Origin: an uncultured Oscillospiraceae bacterium
GTDB lineage: Bacteria > Bacillota > Clostridia > Oscillospirales > Acutalibacteraceae
Direction: 5' to 3'
Assembly: GCA_900543305.1 (NCBI GenBank)
Contig: UQQZ01000056.1
Coordinates: 1 to 15,344 of the forward strand
Length of the DNA stretch: 15,344 nt
Below the pieces are notes generated by a model. That model had not been told where the DNA came from. It was given only the letters and a program-made list of their open reading frames with translations, and did no database searches. Of this stretch, positions 13,811 through 15,344 are shown piece by piece. Made by a program: the position numbers and the translations under genes. The number at the start of each line of letters is the position of its first letter. Within the stretch, counting starts at the first letter, position 1.

Positions 13811-14338
13811 TTAGCCGTGCTCGGGGCCGGTGATGGGTTCGGGATACGTTTCGCCGAAGGTTTCCACGGTGACTTTTTCCATGATCTGATCCTCATAGGG
13901 ACGGTCAGCCCGATCCCGGGGAGCGGACACGATGGCCTGGGCTGCGTCCATACCGGAGATCACCTTGCCGAAGGCGGCGTACTGGCCATCCAGGTAAGGG
14001 GCGTCGTCCACCATGATGAAGAACTGGGAGCCGGCGCTGTTGGGCCGCTGAGACCGGGCCATGGAGATGACGCCTGTGGTGTGTTTCAGGTCATTGCGGA
14101 ATCCGTTCTGGTTGAACTCTCCCTTGATGCCGTAGCCGGGACCGCCCATGCCGGAGCCTTCCGGGTCGCCGCCCTGGATCATGAATCCGGGAATGACCCG
14201 ATGGAAAATGGTTCCGTCATAGAAGCCTTTTTGGACCAGGTAGATAAAATTATTGACGGTATTGGGGGCCACATCGGGATAGAGTTCCACTTGGATGGTG
14301 CCCTGGGTTGTTTCGATGGTGACAATGGGATTTTTCAT
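13811..14338 (-). CDS. ppiB: Peptidyl-prolyl cis-trans isomerase, cyclophilin type
   Basis: This 175-residue single-domain cyclophilin catalyses proline isomerisation and has no signal peptide, so it is cytoplasmic. The core motif FHRVIPGFMIQGGDPEGSG (45-63) contains the catalytic Arg47 plus Phe52, Met53 and Gln55. GSQFFI (103-108) and LDGQYAAFGKV (116-126) are also present. The position of Trp121 in human cyclophilin A is Tyr115 here, as in many cyclosporin-tolerant bacterial forms. The start is ATG 14338. AAGGAGG (14352-14346 on the minus strand) lies 7 nt upstream, and the ATG just before it (14343) runs into a stop after two codons. It is monocistronic, converging on pdp. Its own leader abuts the first hairpin of the repeat array. 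Confidence 0.96.
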   Translation of the reverse strand: MKNPIVTIETTQGTIQVELYPDVAPNTVNNFIYLVQKGFYDGTIFHRVIPGFMIQGGDPEGSGMGGPGYGIKGEFNQNGFRNDLKHTTGVISMARSQRPNSAGSQFFIMVDDAPYLDGQYAAFGKVISGMDAAQAIVSAPRDRADRPYEDQIMEKVTVETFGETYPEPITGPEHG

Positions 14339-14353
14339 TTCATTTCCTCCTTC

Positions 14354-14677
14354 CCTACCTTTCTGAAGAAAGGTAGGCCAAAGACTTTTACTTCGCGCCC
14401 TCCCCGGTGGGCAGGGATTCTGCTAGGCCGCGAGGGGGGCCTTGGGTTTTCCCGCCTTTTTGCAAAGGGCGGCCAAAGACTTTTACTTCGCGCTCTCCCC
14501 GGTGGGCAGGGATTCCGCTAGGCCGCGAGGGGGTGCCCTTGGGTTTCCCCGCCTTTTTGCAAAGGGCGGCCAAAGACTTTTACTTCGCGCCCATCCCGGG
14601 CGGGCAGGGATTCCGCTAGCCCACGAGGGGATGCCCTTGGGTTTCCCCGCCTTTTTGCAAAGGGCGGCCAAAGACTT
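14354..14677 (+). repeat. Tandem array of three 95-98 bp repeats plus truncated fourth (dispersed element, copy 2)
   Basis: This fills most of the 417-bp gap between ppiB and exoA. Full units run 14376-14470 (95 bp), 14471-14567 (97) and 14568-14665 (98), with a stub at 14666-14677. Each opens GGCCAAAGACTTTTACTTCG, continues through a GGGCAGGGATTC(T/C)GCTAG segment and a Gly-Leu-Gly-like GC-rich stretch, and ends in an inverted repeat CCGCCTTT-TTGC-AAAGGGCGG (14452-14472, 14549-14569, 14647-14667). Upstream of the first unit is a perfect 11-bp hairpin, CCTACCTTTCT-GA-AGAAAGGTAGG (14354-14377), holding the same place as those inverted repeats. Open frames across it on both strands repeat with the DNA period and have no start signals, so I do not call genes there. 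The last 80 bp before exoA (14678-14755) are AT-rich with no clear promoter boxes. Confidence 0.9.
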
Positions 14678-14741
14678 GTTCCCCATTATATCATAGATAA
14701 AAGCAGATGTCTTGGGGTTTATAGAAAATTTACAGAATGGG

Positions 14742-14748
14742 AAGGTGG
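14742..14748 (+). promoter_or_regulatory. Ribosome binding site deciding the GTG start of exoA
   Basis: AAGGTGG ends 7 nt before the GTG at 14756, and GTG AAA CTG GTA TCC TGG begins the exact N-terminus expected for exonuclease III (MKLVSWN). No ATG lies in frame before it. Confidence 0.7.
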
Positions 14749-14755
14749 ATACGCC

Positions 14756-15344
14756 GTGAAACTGGTATCCTGGAACGTAAATGGACTGAGAGCCTGTATG
14801 GGAAAGGGATTCGGGGAATTTCTGGAGCAGGAGTCCCCGGATGTGATCTGTCTGCAGGAGACAAAGATGCAGCGGGAGCAGGCGGATTTCGTCTTTCCCG
14901 GGTATCACGAATACTGGAATTCCGCGGTGACTCGGAAAGGGTATTCGGGGACGGCGATTTTTACTAAAGAAAAGCCTCTGCAAGTGACCAACGGTATAGG
15001 GTTGGAGGAGTTTGACGGGGAAGGCCGGGTGATTGCTGCGGAATACCCGGAGTTTACCCTGGTGACGGTGTACACTCCCAACTCCCAGCGAGAGCTGGTG
15101 CGCATTGAGTACCGGATGGCTTTTGAGGACGCATTTCGGGAGTATCTGGAGCGATTGCGGGAAAAGGCGCCGGTGATTGTCTGTGGGGACATGAACGTGG
15201 CCCACCGGCCCATCGACTTGAAAAATCCCAAGTCCAATCAGGGCAACGCGGGGTATTCTTACCAGGAGCGGGGAAAATTCGCAGAGCTTTTGGCCACGGG
15301 CCTGGTGGACACTTTCCGGTATTTCTATCCGGAGCAGGAGGGGG
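14756..15344 (+). CDS. exoA: Exodeoxyribonuclease III / AP endonuclease (3'-truncated by window edge)
   Basis: The frame stays open to the window end, giving 196 residues of an expected 250-260. The enzyme cleaves DNA 5' of abasic sites and digests 3' ends during base excision repair. Visible motifs are MKLVSWNVNGLRA (1-13, Asn9 region of the active site), ICLQETK (31-37, metal-binding Glu35), VYTPNS (105-110, Tyr106) and VCGDMNVAH (142-150, Asp145 and Asn147). LKNPKSNQGNAGYS (155-168) follows. The final Asp and His of the active site lie beyond the window. The GTG start is set by the strict family N-terminus and an AAGGTGG ribosome site. It is transcribed away from ppiB across the repeat array. 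In Firmicutes the gene is usually called exoA, and xth in Proteobacteria. Confidence 0.96.
   Translation, partial: MKLVSWNVNGLRACMGKGFGEFLEQESPDVICLQETKMQREQADFVFPGYHEYWNSAVTRKGYSGTAIFTKEKPLQVTNGIGLEEFDGEGRVIAAEYPEFTLVTVYTPNSQRELVRIEYRMAFEDAFREYLERLREKAPVIVCGDMNVAHRPIDLKNPKSNQGNAGYSYQERGKFAELLATGLVDTFRYFYPEQEG

Noticed and set aside
13766..14521. A 251-codon plus-strand open frame opposite ppiB
   Set aside because: It is fully antisense to a clear cyclophilin, and its ends run through the palindrome cluster and repeat array. No ribosome site was seen.
14376..14677. CRISPR array
   Set aside because: The whole 95-98 bp period is conserved, with no unique spacers between short repeats, and there are no cas genes.
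14388..15205. Small open frames on both strands in the repeat array, with repeated peptide units such as PRGLAESLPTGE
   Set aside because: The peptide periodicity just follows the DNA repeat. Frames exist on both strands, no ribosome sites precede them, and one runs antisense through exoA.

Overview
The window (15.3 kb) reads as ordinary chromosome from a GC-rich member of the Firmicutes. The best fit is Clostridia of the Oscillospirales/Ruminococcaceae type. The evidence is a SecA with a long clostridial-style insertion in NBD2 and a zinc-binding C-terminus, strong AGGAGG ribosome sites before nearly every gene, a Firmicute-type Pdp/DeoC/Cdd nucleoside set, and GC-rich intergenic repeats. 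This is an inference from gene style and not a species identification. I saw no phage, transposase, CRISPR, rRNA or tRNA.

Layout. (1) 2-3054, plus strand: the C-terminal part of secA, then a lipoprotein with an unusual Asp/Ser/Tyr/Gly linker, closed by a hairpin terminator. (2) 3200-7123, plus strand: an envelope operon. It encodes a left-handed beta-helix protein resembling the acyltransferase half of GlmU, an FHA-domain/SEDS (RodA/FtsW) fusion, and a class B penicillin-binding protein that starts 3 nt after the SEDS gene. The last two form a predicted peptidoglycan polymerase/transpeptidase pair with a phosphopeptide-recognition module built in. (3) 7162-7932, minus strand: a secreted-plus-four-helix membrane protein of unknown function. 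It converges on the PBP gene across a shared terminator and diverges from manA. (4) 8050-13640, plus strand: manA (mannose-6-phosphate isomerase), a repeat-bearing gap, then a tight catabolic cluster: a PfkB sugar kinase, deoC, cdd, a double-GNAT acetyltransferase and pdp. A perfect 12-bp hairpin terminator ends the cluster. (5) 13671-13810: a compact intergenic cluster of GC-rich palindromes. (6) 13811-14338, minus strand: a cyclophilin. (7) 14354-14677: three tandem copies of a 95-98 bp repeat plus a truncated fourth. (8) 14756-end, plus strand: exodeoxyribonuclease III, cut by the window edge.

How the genes fit together. Cdd deaminates (deoxy)cytidine, Pdp cleaves (deoxy)uridine or thymidine to base plus (deoxy)ribose-1-phosphate, and DeoC splits deoxyribose-5-phosphate to acetaldehyde and glyceraldehyde-3-phosphate. 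The phosphopentomutase needed between Pdp and DeoC, and a nucleoside transporter, are not in the window. The PfkB kinase may feed the same pathway or an unrelated sugar-acid route.

The most interesting points are the FHA-SEDS fusion with its adjacent PBP, the dispersed hairpin-plus-tail repeat family found at two loci in opposite orientations, and the palindrome cluster. No clearly new multi-gene system is visible.
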